From: JAIBJN01 sp963825255
Lineage (GTDB): Bacteria > Actinomycetota > Thermoleophilia > Gaiellales > Gaiellaceae
NCBI GenBank assembly: GCA_963825255.1
Contig: CAWGSF010000001.1
Location: forward strand, 434,001-498,000
Length of the DNA: 64,000 nt
Direction of reading: 5' to 3'
A program made the position numbers and the translations under genes. The notes beneath the pieces are model-generated. The model made no database searches. It was given only the letters and a program-made list of their open reading frames with translations, and was not told where the DNA came from. Of this stretch, positions 24,599 to 33,264 are shown one piece after another; position 1 is the first letter of the stretch; the number at the start of each line of letters is the position of its first letter.

Positions 24599-25654
24599 GT
24601 GGCGAGCATCTCGCTCGAGCACGACGACGTCAGGGCGCTCGTGCGCCAGGGCCAGGAGGCCGGCTTCGTCACGCACGAGGAGATCGCCGTCGCGCTCGGC
24701 GACGACGTCGAGCCGGGACAGCTCGAGGAGCTCCACGTCCTGCTCGAGGAGGCCCAGATCGAGGTCGTCGAGGTCGAGCCCGAGCCCGAGAGCGCGCCTG
24801 CGCCCGTCCTCGAGGCCGAGCCGCGGGAGATCTCGACGGACGCGCTCCAGCTCTTTCTCAAGGACATCGGCCGCGTGCCGCTGCTGACCGCTGCGCAGGA
24901 GGTCGAGCTGGCGAAGCGCATCGAGCGCGGCGATCACGCCGCCAAGCAGAAGATGGTCGAGTCGAACCTCCGCCTCGTCGTCTCGATCGCCAAGAACTAC
25001 CGTAACCAGGGCCTCCCGTTCCTCGACCTCATCCAGGAGGGGACGATCGGCCTCGTGCGAGCGGCGGAGAAGTTCGACTACCGCAAAGGCTTCAAGTTCT
25101 CGACGTACGCCACGTGGTGGATCCGCCAGGCAGTGGCCCGCGCGCTCGCGGACAAGGCGCGCACGATTCGCATGCCGGTGCACGTCGTCGAGAAGCTGAA
25201 CAAGATCGGCCGCATCGAGCGCAAGCTCCTGGGCGAGCTCGGGCGCGAGCCGACCACGGAGGAGATCGCGCGCGAGCTCGAGCTCGACCCCGACGAGATC
25301 GACCAGATCCGCCGGACGGCGCAGGCTCCCATCTCGCTCGAGAAGCCCGTGGGCGACGAGGAGGAGTCCGAGTTCGGCCACTTCCTCGCCGACGAGAGCG
25401 CGCCGGCTCCCGACGAGGCCGTGGAGACGACGCTCCGCAAGGAGACGCTCACCCGCATCCTCGAGACCCTCTCCCTCCGCGAGCGGCGGGTCCTCGAGAT
25501 GCGCTACGGGCTCGACGGCCAGCACCCGCGGACGCTCGACGAGGTCGGGCGGACGTTCAACGTCACCCGCGAGCGCGTGCGCCAGATCGAGAACCAGTGC
25601 CTGAAGAAGCTTCAGGCACTGGCCGAGTCGCAGAAGCTCAAAGACGTCGCCTGA
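24599..25654 (+). CDS. sigA: Primary RNA polymerase sigma factor (SigA/RpoD)
   Basis: About 351 residues from GTG 24599 (ATG 24590 is the alternative). Region 1.1 remnant (VRALVRQGQEAGFVTHEEIA, in part), region 1.2 DALQLFLKDIGRVPLLTA, region 2 with NLRLVVSIAKNY, GLPFLDLIQEG, and the -10-binding FSTYATWWIRQA, region 3 with RMPVHVVEKLNK, and region 4 with RTLDEVGRTFNVTRERVRQIE. All housekeeping landmarks are intact. Region 1.1 is short and the acidic linker (EVEPEPESAPAP) compact, unlike the long-headed Streptomyces HrdB. It reads the vegetative promoters of the cell. Confidence 0.95.
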   Translation: MASISLEHDDVRALVRQGQEAGFVTHEEIAVALGDDVEPGQLEELHVLLEEAQIEVVEVEPEPESAPAPVLEAEPREISTDALQLFLKDIGRVPLLTAAQEVELAKRIERGDHAAKQKMVESNLRLVVSIAKNYRNQGLPFLDLIQEGTIGLVRAAEKFDYRKGFKFSTYATWWIRQAVARALADKARTIRMPVHVVEKLNKIGRIERKLLGELGREPTTEEIARELELDPDEIDQIRRTAQAPISLEKPVGDEEESEFGHFLADESAPAPDEAVETTLRKETLTRILETLSLRERRVLEMRYGLDGQHPRTLDEVGRTFNVTRERVRQIENQCLKKLQALAESQKLKDVA

Positions 25655-25720
25655 CGCCAAGCCGGGTTCGGCCTGCTCCTGCCGTCGCTGGCCACAGTGA
25701 TGGAGCGCGAGCTCCGGGCG

Positions 25721-25747
25721 CAGCAAGTAACAGTCTGTTACTTGCTG
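25721..25747. repeat. AT-rich palindrome, copy 2
   Basis: A perfect 27-bp palindrome (13-base arms, CAGCAAGTAACAG, centre T). Its inner 21 bases equal copy 1 at 18383-18407. The next pair out is G-C here and A-T in copy 1, a compensatory change that keeps the pairing. It sits between the ends of sigA and the convergent alpha/beta hydrolase, the same kind of place as copy 1. Confidence 0.75.
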
Positions 25748-25788
25748 GGCATCGCGCAACGAGGTGGCCGCGACCGGCGGGCGAAGGG

Positions 25789-26595
25789 TCACCGGTCGAG
25801 GGTGTCCAGGAACTCGCCGAGCACCGCCTGCCAGCGCTCGGGTCGCTCGAGGTGAAGGTCGTGGCCGGCGTCCGGGATCTCGGCGAGGTGCGCCGTCGGA
25901 AGCGCTTCGACCATCCGCCGTGTCTCGTCCTCGGGCATCCATCCGCGCTGACCGCGGACCACGAGTGCCGGGCACGTGATCCGGCGCCACTCCTCCCAGT
26001 ACGCCCGTCCGCTCGCCTCCGCGAGGATTCGGACGAGAACGTCCGGAGCGAAGCTCGGCCAGAGACCGTCCGATCGCTCTTCCAAGCCCGCGGCCCATGC
26101 GGTCGCCGGAGCGCCGCCTCCGCCGAAGAAGTCAGCCGCCTCGCGACGAGAGGCAAACGGCACTGGCCACGACTCGAGCCAGGCTCGCAGCCGCGCAGGC
26201 GCATCGGTGTCCGCCTCCAGCGTGGCCTCGACCACGACGATGCCGCGCACGAGGTCTGGATGCTCGGCGGCGAGCAGGAGCGCAGTCAGACCGCCGAGCG
26301 ACTGACCGACGACGGCGACAGGCGCGAGACCGAGCGCACGGATCCACATCTCGGCGTCGTCGACGAAAGCCTCTGGCGAGACGTCGGCGGGGGAGCGTTC
26401 GCTGCGCCCGTGGCCACGCTGCTCCGGCACGACGACTCTGTGGCTCCGGGAGAGCCATGACGCGGTCTCGTCCCACTCTCGGGCATATCCCGCGAGCCCG
26501 TGCAGCACGAGGACGGCCGGTTCCCGGCCGGAGTGGTCGAGACAGGAGAGGCTGACACCTTCGCGTTCTCTCGAGTGCCACCGCCCCGCGTCCAT
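25789..26595 (-). CDS. Alpha/beta hydrolase
   Basis: A 268-residue protein. The nucleophile elbow is VVGQSLGGLTA, the oxyanion region LVLHGLAGYAREWD, the acid lies after CPALVVRGQRGWMPEDE and the catalytic His is in IPDAGHDLHLERP. The start is at 26595; a small cap region (ADFFGGGGAPATAWAAG) lies around residue 150. It is probably a cytoplasmic esterase, lactonase or C-C hydrolase of unknown substrate. It is divergent from the dipeptidase gene and converges on sigA. Confidence 0.85.
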   Translation of the reverse strand: MDAGRWHSREREGVSLSCLDHSGREPAVLVLHGLAGYAREWDETASWLSRSHRVVVPEQRGHGRSERSPADVSPEAFVDDAEMWIRALGLAPVAVVGQSLGGLTALLLAAEHPDLVRGIVVVEATLEADTDAPARLRAWLESWPVPFASRREAADFFGGGGAPATAWAAGLEERSDGLWPSFAPDVLVRILAEASGRAYWEEWRRITCPALVVRGQRGWMPEDETRRMVEALPTAHLAEIPDAGHDLHLERPERWQAVLGEFLDTLDR

Positions 26596-26646
26596 CCAGC
26601 CGAGCCTACGTCACGGCCGTGCGGGGGCGTCCGTAGACTCCCGCGC

Positions 26647-27978
26647 GTGAGCGAGCAGCTCGATCCCGCCTGGCTCGAGGAGCTCTCGGAGTGGCTCCGC
26701 ATCCCGAGCGTCAGCGCCGACCCGGCGCACGCCGGCGACGTGCGCCGCGCCGGCGAGTGGCTCTGCGAGTTCGTGCGCGCCGCTGGCGGCGAGGCCGGGC
26801 TCGTCGAGACGGACGCGCAGCCGCTCGCGGTCGGCGAGCTCCGCGCGTCGAGCGGCGCCGACGCTGCGCCTACCGTCCTCCTCTACGGCCACTTCGACGT
26901 CCAGCCGCCCGCGCCGCTCGACCTCTGGGATTCGCCGCCGTTCGAGCCCGAGATCCGGGACGGCTACCTCTACTGCCGCGGGGCGGTGGACGACAAGGGG
27001 AACGCGTACCTCGTGCTCAAGGCGGCGCGCACCCTCGCGGAGGAGGGCGCTCTGCCGGTCAACGTCCGGGTCGCGTTCGACGGCGAGGAGGAGATCGGCG
27101 GCCACTCGATCGTTGACTTCCTCGCCGCGAACGAGCGCGGCGCCGACGCCTGCGTGATCTTCGACAGCATGATGCCGAGGGAGGACACGCCCGCGTTCGA
27201 CATCGGCGTGCGCGGGCTCGTCTACTTCCACCTCCGCCTCCGTACCGGGGAGCGGGACCTCCACTCGGGCATGTTCGGGGGCGCGGCGATGAACGCCGTC
27301 CACGCTCTGGCCGACACGCTGCAGGCGGTCGTCGCGGTCCCGGACGAGCTTCGCGCCGGCGTGACCGAGCCGACCGCCGACGAGCTCGCCTCGTGGGCCG
27401 AGCTCGACCCCGGGGCGGCCGTTCTCGCGGCCACCGGCGCCACCCCCAAGGACGCCGACGCCGCGGACGACTTCTACCTTCGCACCTTCGCGGCGCCGGC
27501 GGTGGACGTCAACGGGATCGCGGGCGGCGAAGCCGACCTCGTGAAGACCGTCCTGCCGGTCTTCGCGGAGGCGAACGTCTCGATTCGCGTCGCTCCGGGA
27601 CAGGACGAGGAGCAGCTCGCGGACTCGTTCGAGCGGATCCTCCGTGAGGCGGCTCCCGAGGGCGCCGAGCTCGAGATCGAGCGCCGGTCGACGAGCCCTC
27701 CCGGGCTGATCGCTCCCGACGCGCCCGCGATCAGGCTCGCCCAGGGCGCCTTCGAGCGCGTCGTCGGCCGCCGGCCGCTGCTCCTGCGGTCCGGCGGCTC
27801 GATCCCGCTCGTCCCCGCCCTCGCGGAGAAGGGCATCCCCACGGTCCTCAGCGGCTTCGCCCTCCCGGACGCGAACGTGCACTCGCCGAACGAGCGGCTG
27901 CTCGTCCGTTACATCCCGCTCGGGGTGGCAGCGGCCCGGGAGACCCTGGTGGCGTTCGCCGAGCTGCCGCGCCGATGA
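26647..27978 (+). CDS. M20-family dipeptidase
   Basis: GTG at 26647 gives 443 residues. Zinc-site motifs: YGHFDVQPPAPLDLW, GRGAVDDKG (as CRGAVDDKGNAYL), the Glu pair AFDGEEEIGG, the Asp of VIFDSMM and the final His in ANVHSPNERL. The RDLHSGMFGG lid is typical of the dipeptidase/carnosinase-type subgroup. It hydrolyses dipeptides in the cytoplasm. It overlaps the proline dehydrogenase start (ATGA), so peptide-derived proline could be fed straight into the next step. Confidence 0.9.
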   Translation: MSEQLDPAWLEELSEWLRIPSVSADPAHAGDVRRAGEWLCEFVRAAGGEAGLVETDAQPLAVGELRASSGADAAPTVLLYGHFDVQPPAPLDLWDSPPFEPEIRDGYLYCRGAVDDKGNAYLVLKAARTLAEEGALPVNVRVAFDGEEEIGGHSIVDFLAANERGADACVIFDSMMPREDTPAFDIGVRGLVYFHLRLRTGERDLHSGMFGGAAMNAVHALADTLQAVVAVPDELRAGVTEPTADELASWAELDPGAAVLAATGATPKDADAADDFYLRTFAAPAVDVNGIAGGEADLVKTVLPVFAEANVSIRVAPGQDEEQLADSFERILREAAPEGAELEIERRSTSPPGLIAPDAPAIRLAQGAFERVVGRRPLLLRSGGSIPLVPALAEKGIPTVLSGFALPDANVHSPNERLLVRYIPLGVAAARETLVAFAELPRR

Positions 27979-28916
27979 GCACGCTCTCGGCGACCGTCAA
28001 CGGCAGCCTCCGCAAGGCGATCCTCGTCTCGGCGCAGAACGGCACCGTGCGGCGCTTCGTGCGGGCGCACGGGATGCGGCTCGGAGCCTCGCGGTTCGTG
28101 GCGGGCGAGACGCTCGACGAGTGCGTCGGCGTCCTCCGCGGGCTCAACGAGCGCGGCCTGGCCACGAACGCGACCCTGCTCGGAGAGGACGTCCAGACCG
28201 AGGACGAGGCGGCCGCCGTCGCCGGCGCCTACGTCGAGATCCTCGAGCGCGTCGACAAGGAGGGCCTGCGGACCAACGTCGCTCTCAAGCTCACGCACCT
28301 CGGCCTCGATCTGGGCGAGGACGTCGCGTTCGCGAACGTCAGCCGGGTCGTCGATCGGGCCGCCGACCTCGGCAACTTCGTCCGCCTCGACATGGAGTAC
28401 TCCGCGGTCGTCGACGCGACGCTCTCGATCTACCGTCGGCTCCGCGGGGCTGGGCATGCGAACGTCGGCACCGTCCTCCAGTCCTACCTGTACCGGACCC
28501 CGGCCGACCTCGAGAGCCTCCTCCCGCTCGAGCCGAACCTGCGGCTCGTCAAGGGCGCCTATCTCGAGCCCGAGACGGTCGCCTATCCGCGCAAGCAGGA
28601 CGTCGACGCCGCGTACGTGAGGCTCGTGGAGGGCATGCTCGTGGGCGGGGTCTACACGGCCGTCGCCACCCACGACGAGCGGATGATCGAGCACGTGATC
28701 GAGTTCACCGAGCGTGAGGGGATCGGGCGCGACCGCTTCGAGTTCCAGATGCTCTACGGCATCCGGACACAGCTCCAGCTCGACCTCGCCGCGCGCGGCT
28801 ACAAGGTGCTCGTCGCGACCGCCTACGGGCCGGAGTGGTTCCCCTTCTTCTCGCGGCGGCTGGCCGAGCGCCCGGCCAACCTCCTCTTCCTCGCCAGGAA
28901 CGTCGTGCGCCGCTAG
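27975..28916 (+). CDS. Proline dehydrogenase (monofunctional, FAD-dependent)
   Basis: A 313-residue protein starting with ATG in an ATGA overlap with the dipeptidase. The barrel motifs include NVALKLTHLGLDL, FVRLDMEYS, VLQSYLYRT, LRLVKGAYLEPETVAYP (in part GAYLEP) and ATHDERMIEHVI; FEFQMLYGIR is the conserved C-terminal substrate loop. It converts proline to pyrroline-5-carboxylate, passing electrons to quinone. The partner P5C dehydrogenase is not in the window. Confidence 0.93.
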   Translation: MSTLSATVNGSLRKAILVSAQNGTVRRFVRAHGMRLGASRFVAGETLDECVGVLRGLNERGLATNATLLGEDVQTEDEAAAVAGAYVEILERVDKEGLRTNVALKLTHLGLDLGEDVAFANVSRVVDRAADLGNFVRLDMEYSAVVDATLSIYRRLRGAGHANVGTVLQSYLYRTPADLESLLPLEPNLRLVKGAYLEPETVAYPRKQDVDAAYVRLVEGMLVGGVYTAVATHDERMIEHVIEFTEREGIGRDRFEFQMLYGIRTQLQLDLAARGYKVLVATAYGPEWFPFFSRRLAERPANLLFLARNVVRR

Positions 28917-29482
28917 CCGGTCGACGGCGCGTGGCGGCGGCGCTGCACGACGACGCCGGCGCTGCCGAGCGCCAGGACGAGCGCGAGCATGAGGCCGCCG
29001 ATCCAGAGCGCGGGGCGACCGTCCTCCGCCGGAGGGCTCGGAGCGGGGCCGGCCGCCGGAGTCGCGCTCTCGGTCCCGGTCGGCCAGTTCGTGACCGGGA
29101 AGAACACGTCGCTGCGGTGCGTGCCGGTTGCATCGGTGGCCCATCCGCGGAGCCCCACCTGGATGCCGTCGATCCCGCCCTCCGGCACGCGCACGGTCGC
29201 GACGTACCCGCCGTCCGCGCTCCCGGTCGCGTCGCCGATCGTCGGCTTTCCGCTCGCAGCGCTAAGGAGCCGGATGTAGAGGCCCTCGGCTCCGAACGGC
29301 TGCCGCTCGCCGTTCTCCTCCGACGCGAGCGTCCAGGAGACGGTGATCCTCTCGCCCGGCGACGCGTTCGGCGGGATGGGCGCGACGAGCGTCGCCTCGC
29401 CGCCTTCCTTGGCCGAGGCGGGCATCGCGGCGAGGGCGGCGAGCGTGCCCGACAGGAGGATGGTGGCCGCGCGACGTCCCAT
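28913..29482 (-). CDS. Secreted, C-terminally membrane-anchored protein
   Basis: ATG at 29482 gives 189 residues. A signal peptide (ILLSGTLAALAAMPASA) is followed by an Ig/FixG-like beta domain with VSWTLASEENGERQPFGAEG (in part) and IDGIQVGLRGWATD. A proline-rich stretch, one transmembrane helix (ALWIGGLMLALVLALGSAGV) and a basic tail RRRHAPSTG close the protein. The layout suggests a surface-exposed, membrane-tethered sensor or structural protein. No family recognised. It overlaps proline dehydrogenase by four bases and is divergent from the isochorismatase-like gene. Confidence 0.75.
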   Translation of the reverse strand: MGRRAATILLSGTLAALAAMPASAKEGGEATLVAPIPPNASPGERITVSWTLASEENGERQPFGAEGLYIRLLSAASGKPTIGDATGSADGGYVATVRVPEGGIDGIQVGLRGWATDATGTHRSDVFFPVTNWPTGTESATPAAGPAPSPPAEDGRPALWIGGLMLALVLALGSAGVVVQRRRHAPSTG

Positions 29483-29574
29483 GTCGTCCAAGGTACACCG
29501 ACCGGGAGCCGGCGGTTCCGGCCGAGACCGGCCGCGTGTACTACCGTTGTCCGGACACCACGGAGGGAAGGCCA

Positions 29575-30129
29575 ATGACCACACTCGAGAACCGGCCGAA
29601 CACCGCGCTCCTCGTCGTCGACGTCCAGAACGGCGTCGTCGAAGGTGCTCACGATCGCGATGCCGTCGTCGCGAACGTCGGGAGCCTCGTCGAGAAGGCC
29701 CGACGCGAGCAGGTCCCGGTCGTGTGGGTCCAGCACTTCGACGAAGGCCTCGCGAAGGGGAGCGACGAGTGGCGGATCGTTCCCGAGCTCACCCCGAGCG
29801 ACGGCGAGCCACTCGTCGAGAAGACCTACGGCGATTCCTTCGAGGACACCGATCTCGAGAGCGTGCTGTCGGGCCTCGGCGTCGGACGGCTCGTCGTGGT
29901 CGGCGCGCAGACGGACGCGTGTATCCGCTCGACGCTCCACGGCGCGCTCGTCAGGGGGTACGACGCGACGCTCGTGAGTGACGCCCACACGACGGAGGAT
30001 CAGAGGGAGTGGGGCGCGCCGCCGCCGGATCAGGTGATCGCGCACACGAACCTGTACTGGACGGACCAGAGCGCGCCGGGGCGGACGGCCGGGACGGTCG
30101 CGACCGCCGACGTCGACTTCGAGGGCTAG
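29575..30129 (+). CDS. Isochorismatase-like cysteine hydrolase
   Basis: ATG at 29575 behind a strong GGAGGGAAGG ribosome site; 184 residues. The triad is Asp16 of LLVVDVQNG, a Lys in VEKTYGDSFEDT and Cys in VGAQTDACIRSTL. The fold is shared with nicotinamidase, N-carbamoylsarcosine amidase and isochorismatase. The substrate is open; an amide or carbamate is most likely. It converges with a zinc-ribbon gene, overlapping by four bases. Confidence 0.88.
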   Translation: MTTLENRPNTALLVVDVQNGVVEGAHDRDAVVANVGSLVEKARREQVPVVWVQHFDEGLAKGSDEWRIVPELTPSDGEPLVEKTYGDSFEDTDLESVLSGLGVGRLVVVGAQTDACIRSTLHGALVRGYDATLVSDAHTTEDQREWGAPPPDQVIAHTNLYWTDQSAPGRTAGTVATADVDFEG

Positions 30130-30398
30130 CTCTTCCGGCCGCCCTTGCGCGACCGGGCCAGGAGCCCGGCCGGGATGAGGCGCAGCGCGCTGCCGAACGC
30201 GCCGCCGACCATGCCGCCGTCTGTGACCGGCAGCGGGCCGACGGGAGGATCCTCGACGGGGCGGCCGCCGCCGCGATCGTCGGCGCCGAGGCGGCCCGGG
30301 TCGTGCTGCCAGCCCTGCGCGTCGAGGACGTGGAAGCAGTGTCGACAGACCTGCGCGTCGTTGTCGAGCTGCTCGTGGCAGGCGGGGCAGGTCGTCAT
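30126..30398 (-). CDS. Small zinc-ribbon protein
   Basis: A 90-residue protein beginning TTCPACHEQLDNDAQVCRHCF: two CxxC knuckles (CPAC and CRHC) separated by 11 residues, which form a rubredoxin-like zinc ribbon. A flexible middle and a hydrophobic C-terminal stretch (VGGAFGSALRLIPAGLLA) with a basic tail follow and may touch the membrane. The function is unknown. It lies nine bases downstream of the HxlR regulator on the same strand. Confidence 0.7.
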   Translation of the reverse strand: MTTCPACHEQLDNDAQVCRHCFHVLDAQGWQHDPGRLGADDRGGGRPVEDPPVGPLPVTDGGMVGGAFGSALRLIPAGLLARSRKGGRKS

Positions 30399-30407
30399 CG
30401 CCGGGCC

Positions 30408-30776
30408 CTAGGCGGCCGGAGCGACCGTCTTCCCGCCGTGGCGGTGCGTGTGGGCGTCGTCGGGCACGAGCCAGTGGTGGCCGAACGTGCGCATCTCCTC
30501 GATGATCGGCAGGAGCGCCTTGCCCTTGCCGGTCAGCTCGTACTCGGCGCGGCGCGCGCCCGAGCGCTTCTCGAGGACGCCCTCCTGCTCGAGCCCGCGC
30601 AGCCGCTCGGAGAGTGTCCGCGGGCTGATGCCCGGGCAGGCGCGCTCGAGCTCCGAGAAACGGCGCGGGCCCTCCGAGAGGTCGTGGACGATGATCGCCG
30701 TCCACTTGGAGCCGATGATGTCGGCGGTACAGGCAACCGCGCACTCCTCGTCATGGACGGGCTTCATCGTGCGCAT
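30408..30776 (-). CDS. HxlR-family winged-helix transcriptional regulator
   Basis: ATG at 30776 gives 122 residues. It has the family hallmarks CTADIIGSKWTAIIVHDL, GPRRFSELERACPGISPRTLSERL (in part FSELERACPGIS) and RAEYELTGKGKALLP. An N-terminal pair of Cys (EECAVACTAD) could sense redox or electrophiles, as in other HxlR proteins. The C-terminal tail is His-rich (DAHTHRHGG), which might bind metal. Its target may be its own operon or the neighbouring amidohydrolase gene (inference). Confidence 0.9.
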   Translation of the reverse strand: MRTMKPVHDEECAVACTADIIGSKWTAIIVHDLSEGPRRFSELERACPGISPRTLSERLRGLEQEGVLEKRSGARRAEYELTGKGKALLPIIEEMRTFGHHWLVPDDAHTHRHGGKTVAPAA

Positions 30777-30817
30777 GAGCTCATTGTAGCCCCGGCCCTC
30801 CACGGGGCCGGGACGCG

Positions 30818-32356
30818 CTACCAGGGCGGGGCGTTGTGCACCCAGCGGCCGCCGAGCATGGTGGCGACGACCTCGATGTCGCCGAGAGCGTCGGCCGGGC
30901 AGTCGAGCGGATCCCGGTCGAGGACGACGAGGTCGGCGAGGTAGCCGGGGAGGAGCTTCCCCCGGCGGCGCTCGTCGCCGGCGAGCCAGGCGGGCGCGAC
31001 GCAGGTCGCGTGGAGCGCCTGCTCGACCGTCACGGACTGCTCGCCGTGCCAGGCCTCGCGCTCGTCGAGCGTGCGGAGGACGCCCGCGCGGATCCCGAGC
31101 AGGGGGTCGAGCTCCTCCACCGGAGCGTCTGAGCCGTTGGCGACGAGCGCGCCCGAGTCGAGAAGCGAGCGGAATGCGTAGGCGCCGTCCGTTCGCCCCT
31201 CCCAGAAGCGGTCGGCGATGTCACGGTCGGAGGGCGCGTGGCTGAACTGGACGGACGCCGCGACGCCGAGCGCGGCGAAGCGGCCGACGTCCTCGGGCGC
31301 GAGGAGCTGGGCGTGCTCGATCCGCTGACGGAGGCCGCGGGGGAGCCACTCGTCCCGGGTTGCCTCGAAGGCGTCGAGGGCGCGCCGGTTGGCGAGGTCG
31401 CCGATCGCGTGCACGGCCACGGGGAAGCCGGCCCGGGCGCTCCTGGCGACGATGTCGACGAACTCCTCGTAGCCGACGATCTCGACTCCCGAGCCGTCGA
31501 GGAGGAGGGCGGTCCGCGAGCCGAGCGTCCCGTCCAGGAAGGCCTTGATGTAGCCGACGCGCAGGAGGTCGTCTCCGAGCCCCGAGGAGACGCCGATCTC
31601 CGCGAGCCGGTCGATGTGGTCGTAGGGGAGCGACTGCCAGACGCGCAGGGTGAGCGCCTCCTCGCCGCGCAGGCGCTCGAAGACGCGCAGCGCCCCGAGC
31701 CAGCCGTCCTTGTCGTGGATCGCGGTGACGCCGCGCGCGTTCGCGATCCGGATCCCCTCGCGGCAGGCCTCGACCATCTCGTCCTCGGTCGGGCGCGCGT
31801 AGCTGTCGCGGAAGTGCCAGGCGCACTCCTCCCGCAGGACGCCGGTCGGCTCGCCCCGCTCGTCGCGCTCCACGACGCCGCCCGGGACCTGGAGGTCGCC
31901 TTCGACCCGGGCGAGGGCCGCGGAGTTGACCCACAGCGAGTGGTAGTCCTTCGACATGAGCGCCACGGGGACGTCGCCGCTGACGGCGTCGAGTGCCTCC
32001 TTCGTCGGCTCGACGGCGGGCGCCCAGTCGCCGCTGCGCCAGCCGAGCCCGCGCAGCCAGCGGCCCTCGGGCACGTCCCCCACCGCCGAGGCGACGCGGG
32101 CGAGCGCCTCGTCGAGCCCCTCCGCACCCTCGAGCCTGACCTGGTGCTGTGCGAGCGACCAGGTGGGGAAGTGCACGTGCGCGTCCGAGAACCCGGGGAC
32201 GACGCACCGGCCGCCCAGGTCGACGCGCTCGGGGCTCGCGAGGGCGGTCTCGTGCGCGCCGACCCCTCCCGCCACGCGCTCGCCGGCGATCGCCAGGGCC
32301 GCAGCGCGGGGGAGGGAGGGGTCGAGCGTCCGCACGGTGCCGTTCTCGAGGATCAC
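30818..32356 (-). CDS. Amidohydrolase, YtcJ/Amidohydro_3 family
   Basis: A 512-residue protein from GTG 32356. The metal motif is SDAHVHFPTW, a bridging Lys sits in GYIKAFLDGTLGSRTAL, His in AVHAIGDLANR and RIEHAQLL, and Asp in ANGSDAPVEELDPLLG. The C-terminal beta-sandwich ends with LADLVVLDRDPL. These match the N-substituted formamide deformylase/YtcJ group, cytoplasmic metal-dependent hydrolases of amides. No substrate can be assigned. Confidence 0.9.
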   Translation of the reverse strand: MILENGTVRTLDPSLPRAAALAIAGERVAGGVGAHETALASPERVDLGGRCVVPGFSDAHVHFPTWSLAQHQVRLEGAEGLDEALARVASAVGDVPEGRWLRGLGWRSGDWAPAVEPTKEALDAVSGDVPVALMSKDYHSLWVNSAALARVEGDLQVPGGVVERDERGEPTGVLREECAWHFRDSYARPTEDEMVEACREGIRIANARGVTAIHDKDGWLGALRVFERLRGEEALTLRVWQSLPYDHIDRLAEIGVSSGLGDDLLRVGYIKAFLDGTLGSRTALLLDGSGVEIVGYEEFVDIVARSARAGFPVAVHAIGDLANRRALDAFEATRDEWLPRGLRQRIEHAQLLAPEDVGRFAALGVAASVQFSHAPSDRDIADRFWEGRTDGAYAFRSLLDSGALVANGSDAPVEELDPLLGIRAGVLRTLDEREAWHGEQSVTVEQALHATCVAPAWLAGDERRRGKLLPGYLADLVVLDRDPLDCPADALGDIEVVATMLGGRWVHNAPPW

Positions 32357-32385
32357 GGCCGCAACGATAGATCCTCCCGGGGTCG

Positions 32386-32714
32386 CTAGCCGCCGAACAT
32401 CTCCGGGTGCTGCGCCATGGGCGAGCGTGTCGCCGGTGCACCCAGGTCGAAGTCGGGATCGCCGTCGTAGCCCTTCTGGGTGGCGGCGATCGCGAGGAGC
32501 GCGTGCTCCCCGAGCAGCGTGTCGAGCGCGACGCGGAGATCCGCAGCGGCGCTCGTGGCACCGCCCGCGGACATGCCGGCCGACATCGCGTGTCCGGTCA
32601 TGGTCTGGGTCGCCGGGGCGGCCGCGTCGTCGTCGTCACCGTCGCAGGCGGCGAGCCCGCCGGCGACGCCCAGGACGATGAGGGCGATGACTGCGAAGTG
32701 GCTCGTAGGCTCAT
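32386..32714 (-). CDS. Small lipoprotein, frameshifted in the signal peptide
   Basis: ATG at 32714 with a GGGAG site upstream reads MSLRATS. The frame then changes near 32697 (one base missing) into FAVIALIVLGVAGGLAAC, a signal sequence ending at a lipobox Cys, followed by an acidic DGDDDD. A Met/His-rich region (MTGHAMSAGMSAGG) and a helical part (LRVALDTLLGEHALLAIAATQKGYDG) follow, ending PMAQHPEMFGG. The Met/His content beside a cupredoxin gene hints at copper handling (inference). About 108 residues when read through. Confidence 0.6.
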
Positions 32715-32818
32715 GGTGTCTCCCGTGTCCGTGCCAGGGCTTGTTCGGGCGGCGGTCGGCACGCGGTTCGCTCGACGTGCCAAGAACCGTCCGGTCCCGG
32801 CCGGCGTATGGACGAGCG

Positions 32819-33264
32819 ATGCGTCCGCTCCTCCTCGTCGGCGCCGTTACCTTCCTCCTCGCGGCGTGCGGCGGAGGGGAGTCTTCCGATGACGCGGCCC
32901 CCAACGACGCCGGCTCGGGCACGGGCCAGCAGATCGATCTCAGTGAGTTCGCGCTCGATCCGGCGTCGGTCTCGCTCGATCCGGGAACGGTCACGCTGCA
33001 CGTCGTCAACACCGGCTCGGTCGTGCACGCGCTCGAGGTCGAGGGCCCGACGGAGGAGGTCGAGACTGCCGACCTCCAGCCGGGTGAGTCGGCCGACCTC
33101 ACCGTCGACGCGTCCAAGGCGGGCGAGTACGAGATGTACTGCCCCATCGACGGTCACCGCCAGCAGGGCATGGAAGGGACACTCGTGATCGGCGGCGGCG
33201 GCGGGGCGGCCCGACGACGACCGACGAGACGACGACCGAAGAGGACTCGGACTACCGCTACTGA
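32819..33264 (+). CDS. Lipid-anchored cupredoxin, frameshifted in its C-terminal linker
   Basis: ATG at 32819: signal MRPLLLVGAVTFLLAAC with lipobox Cys17, then a cupredoxin domain with TLHVVNTGSVVHALEVEG (first His ligand), MYCPIDGHRQQGMEG (Cys, His, Met ligands) and GTLVIG. The GGCGGC run at about 33195-33212 shifts the frame by one missing base. The intended end is GPTTTDETTTEEDSDYRY, stop at 33262-33264. The type-1 copper site is complete, so an electron carrier or copper-binding role outside the cell is likely. Divergent from the small lipoprotein. Confidence 0.8.
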
